This document shows positions 8,137 to 16,452 of a stretch of DNA of 49,487 bases, in pieces (positions within the stretch are counted from its first letter, which is position 1; every line of letters starts with the position of its first letter). A program made the translations under genes and the position numbers. The notes beneath the pieces were generated by a model. That model was not told the DNA's origin. It was given only the letters and a program-made list of their open reading frames with translations, and ran no database searches. Location of the stretch: positions 1 to 49,487 of the forward strand of contig NZ_JARBTM010000018.1 of NCBI RefSeq assembly GCF_029240175.1. Reading direction: 5' to 3'. The DNA comes from Anaerosolibacter sp. (GTDB lineage Bacteria > Bacillota > Clostridia > Peptostreptococcales > Thermotaleaceae).

Positions 8137-8790
8137 ATGAATGTACATAAAATTAGCATAGCCATAGACGGACCTGCAGGTGCTGGAAAGAGTACCATCG
8201 CTAAACTAATAGCAAAAACCATGAATTTAACCTATATTGATACAGGAGCCATGTATCGTGCCATCACATTTAAGATTCTTAGAGATCATGTTGATTTATC
8301 AAATGAAGCGACACTCATAGATCTATTAAGACATACCAAAATAGATATCGTCAACGGTGATATTCTTCTGGATAATTCTTTGATAACAGACAAACTGCGC
8401 ACACCAGAAATTAATCAATATGTATCAAAAGTCGCTCAAATATCTGTAATCAGGGAAAAAATGGTAGAGTTGCAACGACATATTGCCATGAATCGTAGTG
8501 TTATTATGGATGGAAGAGATATCGGAACTACTGTTTTACCCAATGCAACCTATAAATTTTTCATAACAGCCTCTATTGAAGAAAGAGCTCAAAGAAGATA
8601 TAATGAGCTATGTATAAAAGGTTTTGATCAGGATCTGCTTGAAGTACAAGCTGAAATAGAGAAGCGTGATAAACTAGATACAGAACGTACGATATCTCCC
8701 TTAAGAAAGGATGAAAATGCTATTTTAGTCGATACCACAGGACTGAGCATTCAAGAAGTGATTGATAAGATATTATCTTATATCAAATAA
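8137..8790 (+). CDS. cmk: Cytidylate kinase
   Basis: Cmk phosphorylates CMP and dCMP with ATP. IAIDGPAGAGKSTIAK at the N-terminus is the P-loop, DTGAMYRA is the nucleotide-monophosphate-binding segment, and MDGRDIGTTV and RAQRRYNE are the conserved LID and substrate regions. ATG 8137 gives a 217-residue protein, a normal length. The strong AAAGGAG at 8114-8120 is rather far from it, so GTG 8122 is a possible alternative. The cmk-plsC-ispH-rpsA order is widely conserved in Clostridia. Confidence 0.95.
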   Translation: MNVHKISIAIDGPAGAGKSTIAKLIAKTMNLTYIDTGAMYRAITFKILRDHVDLSNEATLIDLLRHTKIDIVNGDILLDNSLITDKLRTPEINQYVSKVAQISVIREKMVELQRHIAMNRSVIMDGRDIGTTVLPNATYKFFITASIEERAQRRYNELCIKGFDQDLLEVQAEIEKRDKLDTERTISPLRKDENAILVDTTGLSIQEVIDKILSYIK

Positions 8791-8807
8791 TTTGGGGGCA
8801 GATACAA

Positions 8808-9407
8808 ATGAACTTTTATTGGTTTGCTAGAAATTTAATGAAATTTTTCATATATATTTTATTCAGAGTAGACATAGATGGTCTTGAAAAATTGCCTAGG
8901 GAAGGTGCTTATATTGTTTGCTCAAATCATATCAATTATCTTGATCCTCTTGTTATAGGTACTTCTATTCATCGAAAAATGAGCTATATGGCTAAAGAAG
9001 AGCTCTTCAAAAATAAACTGTTTGGTTATATTTTACTTAAATTAGGTATGTTTCCCGTAAATCGAAGTGGTGCAGATATTTCTGCTATCAAGAGTGCCAT
9101 TCGCGTATTGAATAAAGGAGATGTCTTAGGCATTTTTCCGGAAGGAACACGAAACCTTCAAAAAAGTGAAATGAAAGCTAAACCTGGCCTTGCAATGATT
9201 GCTATCAAGGCTAAAGTGCCAATCGTTCCGGTTGCAATTATTTCTGATTATAAATTATTTGGTAAGATTAAGATCAAAATTAATGAACCTATTATTTATG
9301 ATGAATATTATCATTCAAAAATAGATGTAGATACCTATCAACAATTAAGTCAAAAAGTGATGGATACTATAGAATATCAAACAAAACTATCTGCACTGAT
9401 AAATTAA
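8808..9407 (+). CDS. plsC: 1-acyl-sn-glycerol-3-phosphate acyltransferase
   Basis: A 199-residue PlsC-type acyltransferase that makes phosphatidic acid at the membrane. CSNHINYLDPL contains the catalytic NHxxxxD. FPEGTRN is the conserved glycerol-phosphate-binding motif, and KPGLAMIAIKAKVPIVPVAI is the downstream core. An N-terminal hydrophobic stretch fits membrane association. A GGGGG site precedes the ATG, and the gene is 17 bp behind cmk. Confidence 0.94.
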   Translation: MNFYWFARNLMKFFIYILFRVDIDGLEKLPREGAYIVCSNHINYLDPLVIGTSIHRKMSYMAKEELFKNKLFGYILLKLGMFPVNRSGADISAIKSAIRVLNKGDVLGIFPEGTRNLQKSEMKAKPGLAMIAIKAKVPIVPVAIISDYKLFGKIKIKINEPIIYDEYYHSKIDVDTYQQLSQKVMDTIEYQTKLSALIN

Positions 9408-9482
9408 ATCAGCAATTACAGCAGGAATTTCATATCTAAATGTAGAAGTTAAATAAAACCTTGGATAGGAGGTATACTAATA

Positions 9483-11474
9483 TTGGAAATCATTGTTGCA
9501 GATCATTCAGGTTTTTGCTTTGGTGTAAAGGAAGCCATTAATAAAACATTTCATGCAGCCAATGAAATTAAAGATAAAGAGATTTATACTTTTGGCCCAT
9601 TAATTCATAATTCTCAGGTTATTGATCAATTAAAGTCAATGGGAGTCGACTCCATTGATAAGATTGATCAGAAACCTAACAGTACAATTATCGTGCGCTC
9701 TCATGGTGTTCCATTACACTTTTATGAGGCTGCTGAGCGTCATCATGTTCAACTAATCGATGCCACATGTCCTTTTGTCAGAAAGGTCCAGAATATTGCA
9801 AGAGAGTATTACCTAAGAGGGTATTGTGTGGTAATTGTAGGTGATCCTAAACACCCTGAGGTGATAGGTATTAACGGATGGTGCGATAATCAAGCATATA
9901 TTGTCCAAGATGAACAAAATTTAAAAGATGTTCCAAATTGCGAAAAAATTTGCGTTGTAGCACAAACCACGATCACCCAAGATTTATGGGATCGCATAAC
10001 CTTGAATTTAGAAAGTAAGGCAGGCATTGTAGAGAAATTTAATACCATTTGTATTGCTACAAAAGATAGACAATCATCTTGTGCTAAAGTAGCGAGTCAA
10101 GTTGATGCTATGATCGTTATTGGTGGTCATCACAGTTCTAATACACAAAAGCTTGTTCAAATTAGCAAAAAGTATTGTAAAAATACTTATCATATAGAAA
10201 CTGTCGAAGAATTACCAATGAATCAAATAATAAACATGAAAAAAATTGGAATAACAGCCGGAGCTTCAACGCCGGACTGGATCATTAAGGAGGTTATTGA
10301 TAAAATGAGCAATGCTGATCAACACAATAATGAAATGATGAATATGATGGAGGAAATAGAGAACTCCCTGAGAGTGCCTCGACGCGGTCAAACAGTAAAG
10401 GGCAAAGTAATTCACGTAAGTGATAATGAGATAATCGTAAATATCGGATATAAGTCTGATGGAATTATACCTAAGGGTGAGATCTCAAATGACCCTACTG
10501 TAAATCCTAGAGATATCGCTCAAGAGGGTGACGATATTGAGGTATATGTAATTAAAACAGATGATGGTGAAGGTAATCTTCTCCTATCTAAGAAAAGAGT
10601 AGATTCTGAGAAGGGTTGGGACATATTAGAAGAAGCTAGCAACGACGGTAGAATCGTACCTGTAAAGGTGGTTGAAGTTGTAAAGGGTGGTGTAATTGCT
10701 GTATATACTGAGATCCGAGGTTTTATACCAGCATCCCAATTATCCGACAGTTATGTAGAAGATATGCAATCTTTTGTAGGTAAAACCTTAGATGCAAAAA
10801 TTATTGACCTAAACAAAGGTAAAAAGAAAGTTGTTTTCTCCCGAAAAGCTGTTATTGCACAAGAGAATGAGAAAAAGAGAAAGCTTTTATGGCAGAATAT
10901 AGATAAAGGAAGCGTTATTGAAGGAGAAGTTAAACGACTCACGAACTTTGGTGCTTTCGTAGATATTGGTGGAATTGATGGACTTGTTCATATTTCTGAC
11001 TTGACATGGGGAAGGGTAGGACATCCATCAGAGGTAGTTCAAATTGGTGATAAGATTAAAGTGAAAGTTATTGATTTTGATCAAGATAAAAGTAAGGTGT
11101 CATTAAGTTTAAAGCTTACAGCTCCTGAACCTTGGACTGCAGTAGATGAAAAATATAATGTAGGTGACATTGTAGAAGGTAAGGTAGTTCGTCTAGCAGA
11201 TTTTGGTGCCTTCATTGAACTCGAGCCTGGATTGGATGGTTTGGTGCATATATCTCAGATATCTGACAAACATATTTCCAAGCCTTCTCAGGAAGTTCAT
11301 GTTGGACAAATTGTAGATGTAAAAATACTTGAAATTAATAAAGAATCTAAGCGTATAAGTTTAAGTATTAAAGAAGCCAAACAAGGTCAATTAAATGAAG
11401 AGATCGTACTCCCTCAAAATGATGAACTAGCAACAATTGGAGAAATTATTGAAACTCAAGAAAAAGAAAGCTAA
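9483..11474 (+). CDS. ispH: IspH-RpsA fusion: HMBPP reductase joined to ribosomal protein S1
   Basis: A 663-residue bifunctional protein. Residues 1 to about 285 are IspH, the last enzyme of the MEP isoprenoid pathway; the cluster ligands are C12 (SGFCFGV), C96 (DATCPFV) and C190 (NTICIATKDRQ). Four S1 RNA-binding repeats follow, beginning near residues 300, 385, 473 and 558. The last two are closest to consensus (NFGAFVDIGGIDGLVHIS and the like). Fusions of this kind are known in Clostridia. TTG 9483 follows a GGAGG site. The chain is continuous, with no frameshift at the junction. Confidence 0.95.
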   Translation: MEIIVADHSGFCFGVKEAINKTFHAANEIKDKEIYTFGPLIHNSQVIDQLKSMGVDSIDKIDQKPNSTIIVRSHGVPLHFYEAAERHHVQLIDATCPFVRKVQNIAREYYLRGYCVVIVGDPKHPEVIGINGWCDNQAYIVQDEQNLKDVPNCEKICVVAQTTITQDLWDRITLNLESKAGIVEKFNTICIATKDRQSSCAKVASQVDAMIVIGGHHSSNTQKLVQISKKYCKNTYHIETVEELPMNQIINMKKIGITAGASTPDWIIKEVIDKMSNADQHNNEMMNMMEEIENSLRVPRRGQTVKGKVIHVSDNEIIVNIGYKSDGIIPKGEISNDPTVNPRDIAQEGDDIEVYVIKTDDGEGNLLLSKKRVDSEKGWDILEEASNDGRIVPVKVVEVVKGGVIAVYTEIRGFIPASQLSDSYVEDMQSFVGKTLDAKIIDLNKGKKKVVFSRKAVIAQENEKKRKLLWQNIDKGSVIEGEVKRLTNFGAFVDIGGIDGLVHISDLTWGRVGHPSEVVQIGDKIKVKVIDFDQDKSKVSLSLKLTAPEPWTAVDEKYNVGDIVEGKVVRLADFGAFIELEPGLDGLVHISQISDKHISKPSQEVHVGQIVDVKILEINKESKRISLSIKEAKQGQLNEEIVLPQNDELATIGEIIETQEKES

Positions 11475-11486
11475 GCTTTCTTTTTC
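11460..11486 (+). terminator. Hairpin at the ispH-rpsA stop
   Basis: An 11-bp A/G-rich stem (11460-11470 with 11476-11486) contains the stop codon in its loop and ends in a T-rich arm. Confidence 0.65.
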
Positions 11487-11561
11487 TCTTTGCATAATAA
11501 TTAATTTTCTACAGAAAATAATATTAACCTCACAAAATACATTGAGACCCCCTTTACATTA

Positions 11562-11590
11562 GGCTGTGCTATTCCACAGTCTTTTTTTTA
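11562..11590 (+). terminator. Second terminator after ispH-rpsA
   Basis: GGCTGTG (11562-11568) pairs with CACAGTC (11575-11581), followed by a run of eight T. Confidence 0.8.
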
Positions 11591-11684
11591 TTTTCTAGTT
11601 ATGGTAAAATAAGAATTATTATCAATTTTTGAAAAATAGACCGATCTTAAAATAAACTGAATACTATAATAAAGGGGATTACAT

Positions 11685-12455
11685 ATGCAAAATTATGAAA
11701 AGTTTAAGGAACAAATTTTTAAGAAAACAGGGATTAACCTTTCTTGTTATAAGGAAAGACAAATGAAAAGAAGGATCGATTCCCTCATCAAACGAAATAA
11801 TTTCGACACCTACGATGATTATTTTTTAGCTATTTCTAAAGATAAATCTTTATTTGATGAGTTCATTAATTATCTTACCATTAATGTCTCAGAGTTTTAT
11901 CGAAATGCTACTCAATGGGAAATCATCAAGGATGATATCGTTCCTACACTTTTAAAACATTCAAAATCCATAAAAATTTGGAGTGCTGCCTGCTCTACAG
12001 GGGAAGAACCTTATTCTCTCGTACTTGTACTAAGTCAGTTGATGCCTCTAAATCAGATTAAAATCATTGCCACTGACATAGACCGTGAAGCGCTCAATAA
12101 GGCACAAATAGGAATTTACTCTGCAAAGAGTATTGAAAACATCCCTAAAGACTTAATGAATAAGTACTTCACAAAGATTGGAGATTCCTATAGAATATCA
12201 GAGGAAATCAAGAAATGTGTTGAATTCAAACAACATAATCTACTTAGTGATAAGTATCCCGACAAATGTGATCTCATCGTATGTAGAAATGTTATGATTT
12301 ATTTTACTGAAGAATCTAAAGAAGAAATGTATCGCAAATTCCATGATTCATTAAATGATCATGGCGTATTATTTGTTGGTAGCACTGAACAAATTATTTT
12401 GCCTAACCGCTATCATCTAACTGCCTTAAAAACGTTTTTCTATAAAAAAATATAA
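11685..12455 (+). CDS. cheR: Chemotaxis protein methyltransferase CheR
   Basis: CheR transfers a methyl group from SAM to glutamates of chemoreceptors. The 256-residue length is typical. The N-terminal helical domain (about 1-70; GINLSCYKERQMKRRIDSL) is followed by the methyltransferase domain with IWSAACSTGEEPYSL (SAM binding), IIATDID and CRNVMIYF. AAGGGG precedes the ATG. No other chemotaxis gene is nearby, so it is an isolated cheR with its own terminator. Confidence 0.93.
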   Translation: MQNYEKFKEQIFKKTGINLSCYKERQMKRRIDSLIKRNNFDTYDDYFLAISKDKSLFDEFINYLTINVSEFYRNATQWEIIKDDIVPTLLKHSKSIKIWSAACSTGEEPYSLVLVLSQLMPLNQIKIIATDIDREALNKAQIGIYSAKSIENIPKDLMNKYFTKIGDSYRISEEIKKCVEFKQHNLLSDKYPDKCDLIVCRNVMIYFTEESKEEMYRKFHDSLNDHGVLFVGSTEQIILPNRYHLTALKTFFYKKI

Positions 12456-12467
12456 AGTAACTACATT

Positions 12468-12520
12468 AATAAAACAATTATTGTTGCTGTATACAGTGAC
12501 AATAATTGTTTTATTTTGTT
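12468..12520 (+). terminator. cheR terminator
   Basis: A 17-bp stem (12468-12484 with 12499-12515); the loop contains a further short palindrome. The 3' side is T-rich. Confidence 0.8.
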
Positions 12521-12653
12521 TTCTTATGCTGCATTATTAAAAATCGGCTGATATTACGTAGAATAATGACTGAATTTGCTATGAAAACTTCATTTTTAAG
12601 AGAGGATTTCTTAAAGTAAAAACAGAATTAGTTACAAACGAGGAGGGGTGTAA

Positions 12654-13283
12654 GTGGTTGATATTGATAGAAACAAAAGGTACTCTATAGCTGAGTTAAG
12701 CAAAATTACAGGTTATGATAAGCATGTACTAAGATTTTATGAAACTGAATTTGGTTTTGAGATACCGAGGACGGAATCTAACCGTAGGTATTATACATAC
12801 AGGGAGATTGAAAAGTTTTTTTACCTAAAAGATTTACAGAGTAAAGGTCTAACAAATAAACAAATAAAGCTAGTATTCAACTCACCTGAAATACTTATCT
12901 CTTCTAATAAAGAGGTTGCTCTAACAACCGCTGAAACAGCTGTTTCTTCTATAGATACGAATATATTACAATCAAACATTTTAAATGAGCTTTGCCAAAA
13001 AATTAACGAATCCATTCAATATAATCTTGATACACAACTTTCAAGCGTTAAGTCTGAAATACTCAGTCGCTTTGATAAAGTATTAGACACTGATAATGGT
13101 GAAACACAGCAAGTTTATAGGAAAGAAAAAGATATCTTGATCTGTGAAAATGCAAGGCTTAGAATGAAACTTAAGGAAAAATCTTATGAAGTCGCTGAAC
13201 TAAAAGAAAAAATAAAACGGCAAGATCATCAAACACCCTTTTGGAAAAAGATATTTCATTTAAAAAAAGATATGGTTCAATAA
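12654..13283 (+). CDS. MerR-family regulator with C-terminal coiled coil
   Basis: A 209-residue protein starting at GTG 12654, 5 nt after AGGAGGGG. Residues 6-75 are a MerR winged helix (YSIAELSKITGYDKHVLRFYE, then NRRYYTYREIEKF). The C-terminal half is long and helical and ends in a basic, charge-rich coiled coil (about 150-195). It has no metal-ligand cysteine cluster of classic MerR sensors. This layout recalls MerR-type DNA-anchoring proteins such as RacA, but identity is not shown. It is monocistronic with its own terminator. Confidence 0.8.
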   Translation: MVDIDRNKRYSIAELSKITGYDKHVLRFYETEFGFEIPRTESNRRYYTYREIEKFFYLKDLQSKGLTNKQIKLVFNSPEILISSNKEVALTTAETAVSSIDTNILQSNILNELCQKINESIQYNLDTQLSSVKSEILSRFDKVLDTDNGETQQVYRKEKDILICENARLRMKLKEKSYEVAELKEKIKRQDHQTPFWKKIFHLKKDMVQ

Positions 13284-13300
13284 AGAACCATATCTTTTTT
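13268..13300 (+). terminator. Terminator of the MerR gene
   Basis: AGATATGGTTC (13268-13278) pairs with GAACCATATCT (13285-13295), followed by T's; the stop codon is in the loop. Confidence 0.85.
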
Positions 13301-13412
13301 ATTCATTCATATGTATTTATGTAGCTTTTACAAGTACAGTCAAATATATTGCACTATATTTAGCTTATAAGAACAAATAATAAACTTATAAAACATAAAA
13401 GGAGAATCTACG

Positions 13413-14171
13413 ATGAAGTTAAATCATATTTATTCAACAAATATTGATGAAGTAGATTACTATGCAAGGATTCTTAGTAGTACAGAAGATCCGATAAAGA
13501 AAAAAATTTTAGATTTTCATCAATTAACATATATTTTTTCAAAACTAAAGAGTTTTCCTATTTCAAAAGCTCCTTATTATGATTTAAAGAATGAATGTGC
13601 TTTTGAGCGTATATTCAAAAAATATATTGCGCTAAGTTATGTAGTTTATCGTCAAATAACTAGTGATGAAAATATTAAGATTGAGTTCAATGACCGTTTG
13701 TCATCACTCATTGAAGATTTTATTTGTAGGTTTTATGCGTATGAGTCACCTATCAAAGACTTATATCAGCAAGAAGTTCTTTGGATCTATCCTAGGCTCC
13801 AGTATAAATATTTTTTAACAGATTGCATGCTGCTGGGAAATCACGATGATTATTACGTTGATATATCTACTATCGAAGAGATTGTACAAATTATGGCAGG
13901 CTTTACGAGATATGAATTTGATCAAACATTAGCAGAAACCAATTATCAGGTAAACTTTCCCTCTTTGATATTTGCCAATATAAAATTATATGAAAAGGGT
14001 TATTTAGAAGTTGTCGAGGAACATGCAGGTGTGGAAATCAAATTAAACCTTAAGCCAAATTCCAAAGCATTTCCTGCATTTTCTAGAAATAGCTATATTC
14101 TAAAAAGAACGATCATAGATATGTGCAAAAAAAGCTATAATGAGCATTATTCATATAAAGATTTTAAATAA
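13413..14171 (+). CDS. Hypothetical protein, 252 residues
   Basis: I do not recognise this protein. It is mainly polar and aromatic-rich, with many Tyr and Phe, and has no signal peptide, membrane segment or nucleotide-binding loop that I can see. It looks like a soluble helical protein. The ORF has a good AAAAGGAG site, and codon use resembles the neighbours. No terminator separates it from the small gene that follows, but that gene has its own consensus promoter. It may be lineage-specific. Confidence 0.6.
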   Translation: MKLNHIYSTNIDEVDYYARILSSTEDPIKKKILDFHQLTYIFSKLKSFPISKAPYYDLKNECAFERIFKKYIALSYVVYRQITSDENIKIEFNDRLSSLIEDFICRFYAYESPIKDLYQQEVLWIYPRLQYKYFLTDCMLLGNHDDYYVDISTIEEIVQIMAGFTRYEFDQTLAETNYQVNFPSLIFANIKLYEKGYLEVVEEHAGVEIKLNLKPNSKAFPAFSRNSYILKRTIIDMCKKSYNEHYSYKDFK

Positions 14172-14186
14172 TTTTATTGTATACAA

Positions 14187-14215
14187 TTGACAACATTGCA
14201 TGCAAGTATTATAAT
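14187..14215 (+). promoter_or_regulatory. Consensus sigma-A promoter of the small cysteine-rich gene
   Basis: TTGACA (14187-14192), exactly 17 bp, then TATAAT (14210-14215): a full match to the vegetative consensus in both boxes. The expected transcript start is about 30 bp before the small ORF's ATG. Confidence 0.85.
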
Positions 14216-14254
14216 ATAAATATATACAACACTAGCCGATAGGGGGAATTTACA

Positions 14255-14398
14255 ATGAGAACACAAAATTATAACGTAGAAGTAATGGACCATATGAAAG
14301 AATGCGGTTTTGTTAGTTGCATTCATTGCGCCAGTGGATATTGCACCAATGGTAATAACTGTGATTTATATGAACGTCATCTTAAACAAGAGGATTAA
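14255..14398 (+). CDS. Small cysteine-rich protein, 47 residues
   Basis: A short ORF with AGGGGG 8 nt before the ATG. The product has five cysteines at positions 17, 22, 25, 30 and 36, with the order CGFVSCIHCASGYCTNGNNC. CxxC and CxxxxC spacings suggest a zinc or iron-sulfur site. It is not the SCIFF ranthipeptide precursor, whose cysteine pattern differs. A consensus promoter upstream and a 14-bp-stem terminator downstream define a complete transcription unit, which is strong support for a real gene. Function unknown. Confidence 0.75.
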   Translation: MRTQNYNVEVMDHMKECGFVSCIHCASGYCTNGNNCDLYERHLKQED

Positions 14399-14428
14399 TT
14401 GTTTAGGTTTCCTATAATTTAACTTCAT

Positions 14429-14466
14429 AAAAAATGAAAGCTTCCACAAAAGCTTTCATTTTTTAT
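14429..14466 (+). terminator. Terminator of the small cysteine-rich gene
   Basis: A perfect 14-bp stem (14429-14442 with 14451-14464) with a T-rich tail. From here to 14656 I see no further gene or clear signal. Confidence 0.85.
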
Positions 14467-14656
14467 TATTTTGCATCTTCAACAGAAAGTTTTGCAACAT
14501 AATAGAAAATTTAGTGGACAATACAAATCATCTCCAAATTTAAATTTTCTATTAATTACTTAACATGTATTGATGCATAAAAGCAAATGCTAATAGTGTA
14601 GGACAAAAAGTAGCACGTTTTATTTCTCATAAATCTAAAGTAAATGAGTGATGTAA

Positions 14657-14833
14657 ATGAACTACTATTTTTTGTTTCACTATACCCATAACAAAAGAAC
14701 GTTGTATTTAGCAGAAAGTATTTATAAAGAAAATATCATTCATCAATTTATGCTACATTTAGGTGAGAACAATCCAGATAATATTTATCTTTCTGAAATA
14801 TCTATCCTTCATGAGTTTAGGGAAAACCATTGA
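14657..14833 (+). CDS. Small hypothetical protein, 58 residues
   Basis: This ORF starts at ATG 14657 behind a weak GAGTGA site. The product begins MNYYFLFHYTHNKRTLYLAE, is rich in aromatic residues and has no cysteines. Its stop codon lies in the loop of a strong terminator (14821-14853), as seen for other genes here, which supports it being expressed. No family is recognised and the promoter is not obvious. Confidence 0.45.
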   Translation: MNYYFLFHYTHNKRTLYLAESIYKENIIHQFMLHLGENNPDNIYLSEISILHEFRENH

Positions 14834-14853
14834 TTGATGGTTTTCCTTTTTTA
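14821..14853 (+). terminator. Terminator of the 58-residue gene
   Basis: GGAAAACCAT (14821-14830) pairs with ATGGTTTTCC (14837-14846), followed by a T-run. Confidence 0.85.
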
Positions 14854-14885
14854 TCACAATAATTTAAAAATGAATAATAATTTTA

Positions 14886-14894
14886 TGATATAAT
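14886..14894 (+). promoter_or_regulatory. Extended -10 promoter of the HD-GYP gene
   Basis: TGA-TATAAT, an extended -10 element, with no good -35. It lies 36 bp before the ATG at 14931. Confidence 0.6.
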
Positions 14895-14930
14895 GGAAAG
14901 TAACTTTACATAAAAACATGGGGTGTATCT

Positions 14931-16037
14931 ATGCGACTTATACCAATTGATGCTGTGAGGGAGGGCGCCTTTTTAGCTCAGCCATTATATAATGCTCAGG
15001 GTCAGATTCTTCTTGCAAAAGGCACGCGGTTAAACAGCAAATTCTGTGAAAAAATCAAAGAGTCTGGCTTTTATACAGTCTATATTCTAGATGAATATAG
15101 TAACGAAGAAATTGAAGACATCCTCAAGCCTGAGATTCGACGTAAAACCATTAGCTCTATTACATCGGTTCTAAATAATATTTCGGACGCTCAAAGTACT
15201 GAAAAAAGTTTATCCCAAAAAAAGAAAATGGAAACGAATATCAATGATGGTCTCAGCCAAATAGAGGGATTAGCCAAGAGCATAGTAGATGATGTTTTCA
15301 CGCAAAAAAATGTCATGATTAACCTTGTTGATATTAAAAATAATGACAACTATACCTATCATCATAGTGTAAACGTGGGTATTCTAGCATTGGTACTTGG
15401 TATAGGTATGAATATAAATAAAATAGATCTTTATGATTTGGTGATGGGCGCACTGCTTCATGATGTAGGGAAAATGTTTGTTCCAAAGGAGATACTAAAC
15501 AAACAAGGAAAGCTCAGTGCAGAAGAATTTAATATTATGAAAGAGCATACAACACGTGGTTTCAACTTCTTAAAAGATTATACGGATTTAAATGGTAAAG
15601 TGAGGCTCATTGCCCTTCAACATCAAGAGAGAATTGATGGCACTGGCTATCCTTATAACTTAAAGAACGAACAGATCTTTCCTCTTTCTAAAATAACATC
15701 CATCGCTGACGTCTATGATGCACTCACCTCAGACCGACCCTATCGAAGTGCTTTGCATCCTAACGAAGCCGTTGAATACATCATGGGCTCTGGTGGAAGG
15801 TATTTTGATATGGATATGGTCAAATCATTTGTGAAAAAGGTGATCCCTTATCCAATCGGCACCATAGTTAGATTGAGCAATGGTGCAGTTGGTATCGTTG
15901 AGGAAATAAATCAAGAATATATTCTTAGACCAATTCTAAAAATAATGAAAGAGAATGATAAGATGATTCTACCTTTTTTATGTGATTTAAAAAAGGAACA
16001 TAATCTGGTTATTGAAGGTGTGGTCCATAATCTCTAG
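14931..16037 (+). CDS. HD-GYP domain protein (putative cyclic-di-GMP phosphodiesterase)
   Basis: A 368-residue cytosolic signalling protein. An N-terminal domain of about 70 residues (MRLIPIDAVREGAFLAQPLY) is typical of clostridial HD-GYP proteins. The HD-GYP domain occupies about 130-310: HH at 144-145, HD at 177-178 and the HQERIDGTGYP loop at 231-241, which differs from the usual HHE by one residue. It likely hydrolyses c-di-GMP to pGpG or GMP. A C-terminal extension of about 60 residues resembles a small beta domain (IGTIVRLSNGAVGIV). Confidence 0.9.
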   Translation: MRLIPIDAVREGAFLAQPLYNAQGQILLAKGTRLNSKFCEKIKESGFYTVYILDEYSNEEIEDILKPEIRRKTISSITSVLNNISDAQSTEKSLSQKKKMETNINDGLSQIEGLAKSIVDDVFTQKNVMINLVDIKNNDNYTYHHSVNVGILALVLGIGMNINKIDLYDLVMGALLHDVGKMFVPKEILNKQGKLSAEEFNIMKEHTTRGFNFLKDYTDLNGKVRLIALQHQERIDGTGYPYNLKNEQIFPLSKITSIADVYDALTSDRPYRSALHPNEAVEYIMGSGGRYFDMDMVKSFVKKVIPYPIGTIVRLSNGAVGIVEEINQEYILRPILKIMKENDKMILPFLCDLKKEHNLVIEGVVHNL

Positions 16038-16112
16038 GTACCCATATATTCATAAACATTCCTTATAGTAAAAAACTGAAAACATGGCATACTATTTTTA
16101 GAGGTGATGTTT

Positions 16113-16292
16113 ATGTCAAAACATAGAGGAATTGTTCCAGAGGCAAGAATTGCATTGAATTCATTTAAAGAAGAGATTGCAAAGGAGCTTGGATTGGAAA
16201 ATTTTACTTATGCAGGGTACGTGGGAGGAAATATGGTGCGACGGATGGTAGAGACCGCTGAAAAAGAAATGGTTAAAAAATATAAATCCTGA
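16113..16292 (+). CDS. Alpha/beta-type small acid-soluble spore protein
   Basis: A 59-residue SASP, made in the forespore to coat and protect DNA. The region EEIAKELGLENF contains the germination-protease site, and YVGGNMVRRMVETAEKEM matches the conserved C-terminal half. I chose ATG 16113, 5 nt after GAGGTGA, over the GTG and ATG that overlap the site. A CATACTA element at 16088-16094 matches the sigma-G -10 box but is very close to the ribosome binding site. A strong terminator overlaps the stop codon. Confidence 0.93.
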   Translation: MSKHRGIVPEARIALNSFKEEIAKELGLENFTYAGYVGGNMVRRMVETAEKEMVKKYKS

Positions 16293-16315
16293 TTAATCAG
16301 GATTTATATTTTTCT
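16276..16315 (+). terminator. Spore-protein gene terminator
   Basis: A nearly continuous 19-bp palindrome centred at 16294/16295, with arms from 16276 to 16313 and a T-run at the end. Confidence 0.85.
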
Positions 16316-16385
16316 GAAAAACTAGTCGTTTGTTGGAATGTTTTACATTTCCTCTGTATAATTTCTTCTTTTTTTATACTAGATT

Positions 16386-16394
16386 TGATATAAT
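16386..16394 (+). promoter_or_regulatory. Extended -10 promoter of miaB
   Basis: TGA-TATAAT, with a T-rich but poor -35 (TTCTTT) 17 bp upstream. Confidence 0.55.
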
Positions 16395-16452
16395 AACCTT
16401 TAGATTGTGTAACAATACTAATGTACTATGCTGAATACAGGAGGCGTTTTTT

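Noticed and set aside
16088-16094. Sigma-G promoter for the spore protein
   Set aside because: CATACTA matches the -10 consensus, but no GYATR -35 sits 17-18 bp upstream and the transcript would begin at the ribosome binding site.
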